Assembly: GCA_001632425.1 (NCBI GenBank)
Contig: KV425597.1
Span: forward strand, 153,724 to 217,723
Reading direction: 5' to 3'
From: Neolentinus lepideus HHB14362 ss-1
Lineage: Eukaryota > Basidiomycota > Agaricomycetes > Gloeophyllales > Gloeophyllaceae
Length of the DNA stretch: 64,000 nucleotides
Below, one piece after another: positions 34,307 through 45,270 of the stretch. The notes below the pieces were generated by a model, which did no database searches, was not told the origin of the DNA, and worked only from the letters and a program-made list of their open reading frames with translations. A program made the position numbers and the translations under genes. Within the stretch, counting starts at the first letter, position 1. Each line of letters starts with the position of its first letter.

Positions 34307-37300
34307 TTATACAAGCTTGTTTTCCAAACTTCTCGTCGTCTTTAGAACAACCAGCTTCTGTGCAACCTCCTCCAGCGGGATCGTCTCACTCCGCGCCTTC
34401 GTGCCGACGTCGTCACGGTTACGGACGTTCACCGAGCGATTGTCCAATTCGTCTTGGCCAACGACTATACATAAATATTCTTCAGTATTGCTACCTTCAC
34501 ACACATAGTAACATAGACGCTCACCAAGAATGAAGTTATACTGCGCGATTTCTCCGTTGCGGATCTTCTTCGGCAGGGTGTTCTCGCCATTGTCAACGTC
34601 TGCGAAGATGCCCAACTTATTTAGGTATTCCGCGACTTCGGACGCGTAATCTTTCTACAACCCAGTAGTCGGTCAGTAACACACCTTTGGACAGCTAGAG
34701 GCACTCACATATGGTACAGAGACTGGAATGACCAAGACTTGCCGTGGCGATATCCAGAACGGCCTGCGGAGAACGTTTAGGTCCATCCCGAAAACTGCCA
34801 AACAAACAAACTACCATTTCCCAGCAAAGTGCTCCGTGATAATAGCAATAAACCTCTCCAAGCTACCCAAGATCGCACGGTGGATGATGACCGGCCGCGT
34901 CGGCTTATCAGGGTTGGGCGCCTCCTCGCCACTACGGTACTTCAGATTGAACTGCTCCGGCAGCTGGAAGTCCAGCTGAATCGTTGCACACTGGAATGAA
35001 CGCTTAAGCGCATCGCTAATCGTGATGTCGATCTTGGGGCCGTAGAATGCACCGTCACCTGGGTTGAGCTCCCACTTGCTGGGGTAGAACGTGTCCAGCG
35101 CCTTCTTCAATTGCTATAAAACGAAGTCAGAGTCAGCGAGAGGTGCGTGCAGAGGATGGACTGACCTCTTCGGCAACATTCCACGTCTCGATCTGGCCGA
35201 GGTAGTTCTCTGGCCGTGTAGACAGCTCGAGCTTGAACTCAAAGCCAAAGAGACCGTACACGTATTGCATGAAATTAAACAACGAACCGATCTCCTCCTC
35301 GACCTGAACGAAGTCAATCACAGACGTTCCATGCGACATGGACGCTATCCCCCTCACCTGCGACGGCATGCAGAAAATATGCGTATCATCCTGGACGAAC
35401 CTCCGTACACGCGTCAAGCCTGTTAACGCGCCGCTGGCCTCATTCCGGTGGACGATGCCGAACTCGGCCATGCGGATGGGCAACTCTTTGTACGAGCGAT
35501 CGCGCGAGTCGAAGATAAGACAGTGACCAGGGCAATTCATTGGCTTCAACGCCCACTTCTCCTTCTCGACGTCCAGGGTGAACATGTCGTCCCTATAGTT
35601 CTGCCAGTGTCCGGACGTCTCCCACAGTTTAGAGTTATACATGTTCGGCGAGATGACTGGAGGTGAGGGTGGTTAGCAGCGTTCGGGAACCGGGACGAAT
35701 GACGACTATACCTTCCTGGTAGCCTCGCTTGAAGTACTCTGACTATATGCGTATTAGATAATTGTATTGAGCTTGTCAGCTTGATAGCCTACCCGGAGCA
35801 ACTCGACGAGTGTGTTGTATATCCGAGTACCGTGTGGTAAGAAGAAACAGCTTCCAGGACTTAAGTCATTGAAGAAGAACAGCTCTTGTTCCTAGACTAT
35901 TGTTAAGACAGGATCCTTTTGCTTCATATTTGATTGCATACCTTGCCGATCTTGCGATGGTCACGCCTTGCAGCCTCCGCAAGGAACGCCTTATACTCTG
36001 TCAGCTGCTTCTTGTCGGGAAATGAGATGCCGTAGACTCTTTGTAGCGAATCATTGCTCGGATCACCGAGGAAGTATGATGAGGAGTTCTATCGTTAACT
36101 GTGAGGCGGTGATAGACGCATATACTGCTTTACGTACCTTCGTGACCATAAAAGCCTTGATCCTACCTGTATGCGGGATATGTGGTCCCACGCACAGATC
36201 TACCATAGGACCGCAGCGATAGACTGTCGTCGAGGTACCGTCGGGTATCTTACTCTCGATCAGGTATTTTTTGTATTTGTTGTACTGTTACGAGACAATC
36301 AGTTACGCGATGTGAGGGTGTTAGAGCGTGAGGCACGCACACCGAACATCTTCAGTAGCGTCTCTTTAGGCACTATGAGCCGCTCGAACTTTTGTTTCTC
36401 TTTGGTGGCCATGTCTCCGAGCTTCTCAAGGGCGGGATAATCTGATTGTGTAACAGGTCTACGTGCACGTTAAGGGGACAACTGTATTAGTTACCGCAAG
36501 ACGTACCGGTCCTCGATACCCATCTCATAGAAGAAACCATCATCTGTCGGAGGACCCAAACACAAGTGGCAACCGTAGTGTCGTTCTGCTGCCTCTCCGA
36601 GTACGTGAGCTGATGAGTGCCAGAAGACCTTCTTTCCTACAACAAAATGTGAAAACAGCCATCTTGGGATCTTAACTGCATCCACACCTTCTGGATGCTC
36701 AAAATCTAGGAGTTCCAGGTTAACCGACGCTTCCAAAGGCCGCTCGAGGTCCCATAATTCGCCGTTCACCTATGGACGACAACTATTAGTCTAGTGCCGA
36801 AATATCCACGACCTAGTTGCGCACTTTAGCAATTACAACGCGCTCTGACAAACTCTTTGACAGCTCCTTCGCAACGTCCATAGGAGACGTATTCCAACTC
36901 GTTCCCTTGCGGACAGACCCATCAGGCAACGTAATGTTGATCTCCTGGCGTGGTTGCGCTGTGCATCATTGAATAAACGGTTTCGTTGACGCGAGATACG
37001 ACTCACCCTTCACCCATTCATCGTATTCCGCCTTCAGCTTCTCAAAGATTTTTATCCGATGGTCAAAGAACGCCGGTGGGGGATTCAACTGAAGAAAGAT
37101 ACCTCAACTGATTGCGTACACTCCCACTGCTACAAAATAACGCGCCTCTAATGGAAAGCTCGATGTAGACGTATCAGGTTTCTTCTTCTCCTTCGCTTTC
37201 TTTGCGTCGGCCTGTAAAGCAGGCACCTGCAACTTCGCAGACGATTCGACTGGATGCACTTCGGCCATGCCTCTTCTTGCAATCAAGATTCGAGCTCGAG

Positions 37301-37361
37301 TAACGTATATGCAGCGCCGTAAGGGTAAGAAAGAGGGCCTGAATCGAGTCTGAATCTGCAT
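34307..37361 (-). CDS. Threonyl-tRNA synthetase, possibly dual cytosolic/mitochondrial
   Basis: Class II synthetase that charges tRNA-Thr. Exons give the TGS-like region ([19 protein letters not shown]), the editing domain ([37 protein letters not shown]), catalytic motifs ([43 protein letters not shown] with the zinc Cys, [50 protein letters not shown]) and the anticodon domain ([16 protein letters not shown]) to the stop at 34307. The family's usual start is [12 protein letters not shown] at 37268. The same frame is open upstream to an ATG at 37361, adding 31 residues ([20 protein letters not shown]...RRG) rich in Arg and hydrophobics with no acids, like a mitochondrial presequence. I therefore give the longer start. 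About twelve exons. Confidence 0.93.
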
Positions 37362-38386
37362 GCGCAAACCGAGTCAGAGGGAATCGGACAGTTCCGCTTC
37401 TCAGCCTTATCACTCATAATCTGTTTCTTCCATCGCAGTTTCAACAACTTCGGTTGACAGCTATTGCTCAGTGGTCTCCGGCATTCGAGTCTTAAGACAA
37501 GAGAGAATCAGCTTCTGGGCTATACTGGGCAGTACTAGAAACACGATTTGAAGCTAGCAATCAATGATGTGCGACCAGGTGCATTCACCCGTTGGATAAC
37601 ACTGTCGAAACTCGAAACCTGGTGAGTAACAATTTTGCTAGCATTAATGCATCGGCAGAGGGCCTCTTTCAACTATCTCCACGTATCTAATGCATTCGCT
37701 GCAACTTCGTCAATTTCATCCAGGTTTCGTAGACCCTAAAGATCGCCCGAGAGGATCTTACCGGGAGACTTGGTAAATGCGGAACGCTTCCATTGATCAC
37801 TGTTATTCTACTGTCCAACATTTGGCTATGGTTGTCGGGCTTGGCATAGTGATAATGAGGTAGGCATTCTGATTGTACTTTTGTCCTTGACCCGCCGGTA
37901 TCACAGATTCAATAGATCATACAATCGACGTGCCAGAGGAGGCTGTCATGACTCACGTAGACTGGTCCCTCTCGCTGCCGCTCGCAGATATCTCCAGAAG
38001 CCGAGCTTGACTGAACGGATATGTTCGCTCGGCCTAATCTCGGAGAAATACTTATTAGGTCAGAATTTGACGGGCACTGGAGTCCAATCTATCTTTCCAC
38101 GAAGCCGTATGCTAGGTCTGACACTTTACATCCGGTCGGGGTATACGCGCGTCCCCCAGATATCACGAATTCCGTTACCATCTGTTGTGGCTCTCGGGGG
38201 CATGGACGCACCCTCTACCCCAAATTTCTGCGCGCATTTATAGAATAATGCCAAATCGTCCCCCGAACGCTGCAAGCCAATGGGTCTTTCTCAAGTCTGC
38301 TAACCAGGTGCATGACCTAGGCTTCCCGTTATTGGCTGGTCTACTGCTAATGGTTCGTCGTTTACCTTTGCATCCACTTCCGGGAC
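37362..38386. other. Intergenic, no supportable gene
   Basis: About 1 kb upstream of the threonyl-tRNA synthetase. A 120-codon open frame at 37881-38243 shows no motif and no neighbour to join. Near 38330-38360 a hydrophobic run (FPLLAGLLLM) may be the old signal peptide of the esterase relic that follows. Confidence 0.35.
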
Positions 38387-38480
38387 GACAGGGAATGTCG
38401 TCGATACCGGATATGTGAGCTACAATGGGAAAGTTTCGTATCCCAATATGTAGCTAGGTACCTCGGAATTCCGTATGCTT
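38387..38480 (+). pseudogene. Esterase relic, N-terminal piece (copy B)
   Basis: A remnant of a type-B carboxylesterase first exon: TTGNVVDTGYVSYNGKVSYP in one frame, then after a one-base shift VARYLGIPYA in another. These match the start of copy A (VVDTGYASYKGNVSYP, AYLGIPYA). Nothing of the catalytic part can be recognised between 38480 and the dynamin start. Confidence 0.75.
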
Positions 38481-39179
38481 CACATGGACTCTGTGGAAGG
38501 TTGTGCATAGATTCTCGCAATCAAAGGCTCACTCAAGTTATCCTGCCTGTGCCTGCGTTGCGCGTTGACGAAGAGGGTGCGGAGGAGTCAGGTATGGGAC
38601 AATCACGCCGTATGATCGCATGTTCGCGGAAGCATGGACTCGGGTAGTCCCGTGTTCACAGCAATCTTGCAGCGAAGCAATCCATCGCTAGCTGAAGCAT
38701 CTGAGATTCCAAACTCCCTCGTTTTCAGTGCCCCTTGTAGTATTTGATGTATTGTTATCGATGGAGTACTTTCCATACCTTACGGGCACTCTGACGATTT
38801 ATATTCACAGTTGCATAAGGGAGCTTTGACTACATTTCGTCAGGGTCGCCTCATGTGTTTAGGTTCAGTACTGCATTGCGGGCGCATCTCCATTCAGTGG
38901 GAGTCTTTTTTGATCCAATCCAAATACAGATGCTCGGTGCACTTGGAGATGGTTCTCCTTTTTACCTCGTTTGTACGTGCTTTTATTAACTCGTGTATAT
39001 ATGTGAAGCTTCCTATCAGCTCCTGCATCATTCGTGTACAGTACTCGCAGGGCTAGCGGACTAACCTTACCCCAACTAGAACAAAAGCAGCGAAATGAAT
39101 AGCAATCACGATCCGCAGTACACACGAGGTCGACACATATAAGCCCCATCCCTCTACTCCTTTGACCTTATCACCTCCC

Positions 39180-41997
39180 ATGTTGCACCCACCCAGCCCC
39201 GATGATATGTCACCTGAAGTTCGTTCCCCCGTCTCTGAGAGTCGAGGAGGACTTACTCCAGGCGGCGTAGGGTTATCGGATCCAAGTTTACTAGGAACTC
39301 GGCGACGCCTCCTAGACTTAATTAATCGTCTGCAGAGCACAGGGTGAGGGTCTCCATTAAGATTAACTGACAGAATTCATCTTGAACTATGAATCTAGGG
39401 TAGGAAACGATATCGACCTCCCAGAAATTGCCGTCATTGGCTCGCAAAGCGTTGGTAAATCGTCCTTAATAGAGTCTATTTCAGGCATCACGCTACCTCG
39501 GTCCAGCGGTACTTGCACCCGGTAATTAATTACGAACTATTTAGAATTGTCGCACACATTCATGACGTTAATTAGGTGTCCTACCGTCTGCAAGCTCACC
39601 CTGTCGAAGGAACCGTGGCGATGCAAGGTATCTCTACACTTCGAAACAGACGAGCATGGCCAGCGGCTCGGTCAAGCTCGAAATGTGCCGTTCGGGGACA
39701 TCATTCGTGACAAGGCTCTAGTTGAGGAGAGGATCAGGAGAGCCCAGCGAGCCGTGTTGAATCCTGGGGTTATCGCCCGTAACTTCCTTGATGACGACGA
39801 GGCGGCTGCGGTGCCTCCTCAACTCGCGTTCACGTCCAACTCCATTCACCTACAGATCAGCGGACCAGATCTGGCCGACCTGTCCTTTGTCGATCTTCCT
39901 GGTAAGTAATTGTAAGTTTGCGTCATATCGGGGTATGCTGAGTGCAGGTTCTAGGTCTGATCGCAAGCGTGAGCCAAGACGGGGACGTCCGCGACATAGA
40001 CTTGGTGAAAGAGCTCGTGAATCAGTACATCAGGAAGCCAAGTTGTCTTATTTTGCTAACAGTAACATGCGAGGGTCAGTGCCTAAAACCTGTTCGATTT
40101 TCTTTTGGTCTTTACATCACTTTGGCAGTCGACTTCGAGACCCAGGGTGCTTATCAGCTCGCAAAAGCTGCTGATCCCGAGAAAAAGAGAATAATTGGTG
40201 CGTTTGGAAGCTGTGCAATGAACACAGCACATTTACTGCCATAAAGGTGTCTTGACCAAACCGGATCGTATTCCTATCGATGACGAGGGGAACTGGCTTG
40301 GGTTCATACGAAACGAGCGAGATCGTCTGGACAACGGTTGGTTCTGCGTCAAGCTCCCGAACTCGAAGGCATTGTCGACCGGCATATCTTGGGAACAAGC
40401 CCGTAACGAAGAAGATCAGTTCTTTAGCTACACGCCGCCATGGTCCACTTTGGGCTCGCTGGAGCAAAAACAGCTTCGAACGCGGAATTTGACGGCGCGC
40501 TTGAGTGACCTCTTGGCTCAGCTCATATCGAGACAGTTCGTCTACCGAGTCTCCACAATGCCTGTGATGAATCTAACTTCTAGCTCCAGGTTACCCAAGA
40601 TACAGGATCAGCTGCAGAGTCAGCTTCGGGTGACGGAAGACGCCTTGCGAGGACTCCCTGTAGCGCCTTCGGCTGATCCAGTCGCGGAGGTCGTGCATAT
40701 GACCAGCGACTTCATGCGCCGTTTGGCACGAGAGACTCAAGGCATTCCGCGCGAGGAGGGTCTCCTCCAGAGAATACGACCTGAGCATGACACCTTTAAG
40801 AGAGCTATTCTTGCGACCGCTCCGAATTTTCGAGCTTATAATAAGAAAAGAAGTGGAAGTGCGTCTACTCATGATGATCGAGCACAGTTGATACATCCAC
40901 CTGAATTCTTGACAAATGAAGAAGGTCGTGGTGTCCAGGCTGACGTCAGTCCTGCCATCTACGTTGAGGAAGTAATGGAAAGGGCTAAGAAGTACGTCTC
41001 ACTCTGTTATTTCGCAAGAGTCTCCTTGAATATTCCATATTTGCAGAGCGATCACTAGAGAGCTACCCGATAAGTATCCATTCATAGTCACCGAGCTCTT
41101 TATCAAGGAGTTCACGAAAGACTGGGAGAAGCCCGCCCTCGACCTGTTTGATGCGATACATGACAAGGTCGCCGCCTACGTGGAGAAACTTGCAGAGGAG
41201 CACTTCAAGCAATACAACCAGGGCGGCCTGCAACAGCGAGTGATGTGAGTCTCGAATGTTGTTCTTTCAGTCATTGTTGTTGACAGGTGGCATAATCAGC
41301 GTCATAGTGTCAGATCATGTCAAGAAACTGGCCGAGCGCACCAAGGAGCGGATCAGGTGGCTCCTCCAACTTGAGCAGGAGCCGTTTACACTCAATTCGC
41401 ACTACTATCAAGATTACAAGGATAAGTTCCGAGCGTATTACAAGAGATGCAGGCAGATCAGCGAGAACAAGACCCTCCTGTCCAAACTCGAGGAAACAGA
41501 GTCGGAGGCAGCACTGGCTTCATCCGATGCCGTACCACTCGATGCTCACAACCCGAGCGATCTGATACAGGCGCTATCGTCACTCAGTTTATTAGGATTC
41601 GTAGGCGTCAAGGCGGAAGACTTACCAAAACTCCTTCCATCCGACCCGTATGCGCCTGCCGTCGAGATCATGGCAGAAACCCGCGCATACTTCCAAGGCA
41701 CGTCTGACTCAGATGCTTTTGACATTTGACATGCCTTACCTGCTGATTGATAATACAGTTGCGTACAAGAGAGTCACCGACATCGTACCGCTCGCCATCG
41801 ACTGCGAGCTGGTGCGCGGCTTGGAGACGGGCTTGGAGCAAGCACTGTTGAAGGGCTTGGGGATAGGTAGACCCGAGGGTGCCAGGATATGCAGGGAGCT
41901 CACGCAAGAGGAGACTGGCCTCTCGGTCAGACGTGAGGAGCTCGTTAAGAAGCTGGAGAGGCTGGAGAGTGCCAAGGCCGAATTGCTCGGAATATGA
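39180..41997 (+). CDS. Dynamin-family large GTPase (Mx/dynamin-like)
   Basis: Membrane-remodelling GTPase. The start at 39180 gives [17 protein letters not shown], a disordered lead. The GTPase domain shows P-loop [24 protein letters not shown] (switch 1), LSFVDLPG (G3), [16 protein letters not shown] and LTKPDRIP (G4, TKPD). Then the stalk: [61 protein letters not shown] helices, [17 protein letters not shown] and the GED with [14 protein letters not shown] and [12 protein letters not shown], ending AELLGI*. No PH or Pro-rich tail is seen, so it resembles the Mx-like dynamins found in several copies in mushroom genomes, not endocytic dynamin. About nine exons, all borders GT-AG where checked. 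Looks intact. An inverted fragment of a paralog follows. Confidence 0.9.
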
Positions 41998-42498
41998 GTT
42001 CGTCCTCGATCAAGTGCACTACAGTGTAAGAGATTCCGGCTTATTCTCGATGTACATTTACTGTTGCTGTCGCGAGTATTTGTGTAACGCAATGCGCCCT
42101 CCTATTGCAATACGTAGTCCTCCCAACTGAAAAAACGGACCGATGAACCTGAATATGACCTACTCCTGTCAGAGCCGCGAGGCTGCGTCGTGGGCCGCAA
42201 TCATATATCGAAGGGTCACCTTGTCTGCCGCTGGTTGGAGTGGGCTGGACGTTCAACGGAATGGTATAGTTATAGAATACGATCGTGGATCACCTCGGCA
42301 TGCGGACATTAATATCGAGTCTACGCGCCAAACGTATATCAGGTATCCTATCGGCACTTGCGACTATCGTGACCATTATCTGATACTGGACATACCATCG
42401 AGACATCATACTCATCGTCGAGAGTCTACCAAATGTAACTCGGAAATTGCTGAACTTTCGAGCATCAAACCTCTCTCTGGATCTGTTGGGGCTTGAAG

Positions 42499-43230
42499 TT
42501 AACAGAACTCGCATTCTGACTCGAGTAGCAGTCTTCGCACCTCCAGTCTAGTTGCAGCATTAGCCGGCTCCTGAGTGAGCTCCCTGCAGATCCTGGCACT
42601 GTCAGGATCGCTGATGCTTAGAGCTTTGTACAACGCTTGCTGCAGTTCCTTTTCCGACTCGCAGTCGATGGTGAGAGGTATGTTATCAGTTACGCGGTGG
42701 TACGCCGCTGTGTTTGAGTCCACATCGGTTTAGAAGCCGGAGCTTCACACAGAGATGGTGCGGCATATCTTATAAATATGCCTCGGGTCTCTGCTGTGAT
42801 TTGGACGGCAGGGTCATCTGAATCCGATGGTAATAGTTTTGCGAGATCCTCCGCTTTCAATCCTGGACGCCCGAGCTTCGCAACAATGGCTAGCACTTCG
42901 TCCACATCACCAGTATTGTCGACCTCCGAGATCTCTGACGGATATCGTATACTCGGAAAGGGGCAGGACTTGAGGAACTTGGCTTCTCCCGGGGACCCAG
43001 ATTGGACTTGTTCTCACTATTCTCCTTCCCGCTCTTCTTGTAATAAGCCAAGAATTTGTCCTTATAGTCTTAGTAGTAACGTGCGTTAGGCGCGAACGGG
43101 TCCTTCTAGAACTCAAAGAGCCTTCAATACGCGCTTTAGTGCAGCTGCCTATGAATATCGGTTCAAGAAGGTTCCCTTGATGGTCACAAAACCTTTGGTA
43201 ACCATTGTGCAACGTTCATAGCTGCCCCGC
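42499..43230 (-). pseudogene. Dynamin paralog, 3' fragment, decayed
   Basis: C-terminal third of a second dynamin, tail-to-tail with the intact gene. Reading leftwards: CDHQGNLLE (for SDHVKKLAE), TKARIEG (for TKERIRW), DPFAPNARYY followed by TAA at 43070-43072 where the intact copy has Gln, DYKDKFLAYYKK, then after a frameshift VLAIVAKLGRPGLKAEDLAK, LLPSDSDDPAVQITAETR, and the GED part [26 protein letters not shown], stop at 42499. The GTPase domain is absent. Similarity stops near 43230, directly at the esterase fragment. Confidence 0.8.
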
Positions 43231-43235
43231 CCAGG

Positions 43236-43632
43236 CGATAATCCTAGATACGGCTTGTCGTTCTTCAGCAACGCGTGAGGTACCAGTATAACCAGCCTAA
43301 CCCAAACAAGCCTGCAACGACACTGCTGTTGAGCATTCGGCGAAGAACTGGATATCTCTATCCTCAACGCAACAACGACGTTCACGCCACAAACACCTGC
43401 CGAGTTCGCCTTTGCCTTGAGAGGGTTTCACTTCCTGACTGTCCTTGTTGGGCTCGGGTGGTCCAAACACATAAAGCTGGACGGTTCGCCTGAGTGGCCC
43501 AAGTACCCTTTTGCGTCAAGGAACAGGATAGTTCTCCAACAGGAAGCCAGAAATACCACGAATAATAGCCGGAGCACTATCGAGCCGGAGGAAGTGGCTG
43601 AGAGCCTGAGAGGCGGTTGGCCAGGCGGATAG
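43236..43632 (+). pseudogene. Esterase relic, C-terminal piece (copy C)
   Basis: Last part of a type-B carboxylesterase. It reads YGLSFFSNA, then TGA (43275-43277) where relatives have Trp, RYQYNQPNPNKP in the next frame, FTPQTPAEFAFAL, and the C-terminal KLDGSPEWPKYPFASRNRIV with EPEEVAESLR. The left edge lies at or next to an exon start (CTAG|ATACGG), only a few bases from the end of the dynamin fragment. Confidence 0.78.
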
Positions 43633-43761
43633 CTGGCAAACGTAGAACAACGCCCAGTCGCACTCTTGGTCGGGAGGTTCATGGTGCACTCGCTCATTTC
43701 CGATATGCTGTGCGCGGGAAACTCCGAACCTTGGTCGATAATATTCTCTGGGAGTGCGAGA

Positions 43762-44932
43762 CCGGCCTAAATTAGACCGGTAGGTTCGTACGCCAGACGG
43801 ATGTATTCCAGCCGCCAGACGGCTCAAAATGTACGTTTACCATACGAAACCACCAGTCGAAATATAGACCCGAATATTGGGAATTCCGACCGGTGTCTAC
43901 CAAGCTCAATTCAACCCAGGAACGTCTGGTTTTCCGTTCGTTAGTGTTTATCAAATTTGAGCAGTTTATCGTAGCCAAAATAATCCATTTTCCGTGCAAC
44001 CAGTCCTCTAGGATTTCCCCTTATTTTCGAGCACATTTTTCATCCAATTTGCGTCAAGATTGTGTCAAACAGAGAAAAGCACAAATTTCATTAGATCAAC
44101 GGTAGCAGGCTGTACAACAATGAAAAATATGTTACAGTAGAAGGGCGGTGAGCTATGAATAGTCAAAGTCTGAGATAGGAATAATGGAAATGTGAAGTAA
44201 ATTGAAGCAGAGGTAGGAGACCGAAAGAGCAAAAGGGTAGAGCAATGACACACACTGCAGGTCCGAGCCCTTAAACAACCCAGCCTCTCTCTGCAGAAAG
44301 TACCCCTATATGTTTGTCATTAGCTAGCACGAAGTAGACGTCACACTTACGGAGTCCCCGAGGTTCATAGCTTCAGTAGAAATCCGGCCATCCTATGGTT
44401 CACTTGAGGATCAGTAAAACATGTCACAATGTTTGTATATGCTCACAATATATCACAAAGCGGCTAAAGGACCTCTGGATCCATAAACATAAGCTCATCA
44501 TATCAGAGAACTCAGCAGGTATACATACATACCTATAAACCCACGACCCGTCATGTCCAGTACAATACCCGTGAAGACTGGTCTCTGTAAACCTGATGAG
44601 CAAAGATAAATCATGAATGATGCAACATACCTGCATACTAGACACTCTACGAGAGTTGCGGCAAAGAGGAATCAGACACCATAGAGACTCACGGATGGTA
44701 GGCAGAGGCAAGATGAACAAGAGTGCGTCTGAACGCATCCATTTCTTAAGTCCGATACTGGCATTCCCACGATAGCCGTGCTGCATCAACAGACAAATTT
44801 CGACCGTTTATCGCACTAAGTGCCCAGATCATAATTTCAACCGGTTTTCAGTCGAAACCTGTTTCGACCTTATTCGACCACTTACCGGCTGAAAGTACAA
44901 AAACGATCGATTACCTGTCTAATTTAGGCCGG
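43762..44932. mobile_element. Candidate TIR element, 1.17 kb
   Basis: The ends match as inverted repeats. CCGGCCTAAATTAGAC opens the left end (43762) and the same 16 bases, reversed, close the right end (44932). The match runs on for a few more bases (CGGTAGG against AGGTAA). Both subterminal regions carry repeated TCGAC/CCGGT-like words. No certain target-site duplication was found. No transposase can be read inside; instead there is a set of short exon-like frames on the minus strand (listed separately). It is best described as a non-autonomous DNA transposon, possibly with a passenger. Confidence 0.6.
44153..44786 (-). CDS. Possible multi-exon gene inside the TIR element
   Basis: Weakly supported. 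From an ATG at 44786 the frame reads MQHGYRGNASIGLKKWMRSD with LLFILPLPTI up to a GTGAGT donor. Short segments between AG and GT follow: a 16-base one near 44645, a 60-base one (TETSLHGYCTGHDGSWVY), and one reading DGRISTEAMNLGDS that ends at a clean GTAAGT. After that comes GYFLQREAGLFKGSD with a hydrophobic tail to a stop at 44153. Each border has plausible splice signals, but phases do not all agree with a single choice. I do not recognise the protein. It could be host exons carried by the element, or chance. Confidence 0.25.
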
Positions 44933-45270
44933 CCTGGTGTGCACAGTGATTGTGGCCCTTGCCCTCCTGGAGCTCCGACAAACCATCTGAATATTACTAG
45001 TGGCTGCCGCACCAAGAACCATGAAATTGGCCCCGGGAAACAACGGATCAACAGAATATTCCCCTTCACATCCGCACGGACCCAGAGTAAAGCCTCAGCC
45101 CTGCAAAGCACAATCTGACATATGACTGCTATCTGCTCCTAGGCGTTACCCCGTTCTCGTCCCGGTTCTGGCACTGACGTTGCTTCTCGATATTAATCCG
45201 TTCTACCCCACGTCTATGTATACTCAAGCGATATGCACTACTTTGACTTTTTCCTAAGTTCCTCCAAAGG

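Noticed and set aside
37881..38243. 120-codon Arg-rich open frame
   Set aside because: No domain, no splice continuation, and it abuts an esterase relic. Likely chance.
44424..44786. One uninterrupted 120-residue protein
   Set aside because: Internal GTGAGT, GTATG and CAG/TAG signals and the change of composition suggest short exons, not one frame. Even so the spliced gene is only a weak candidate.
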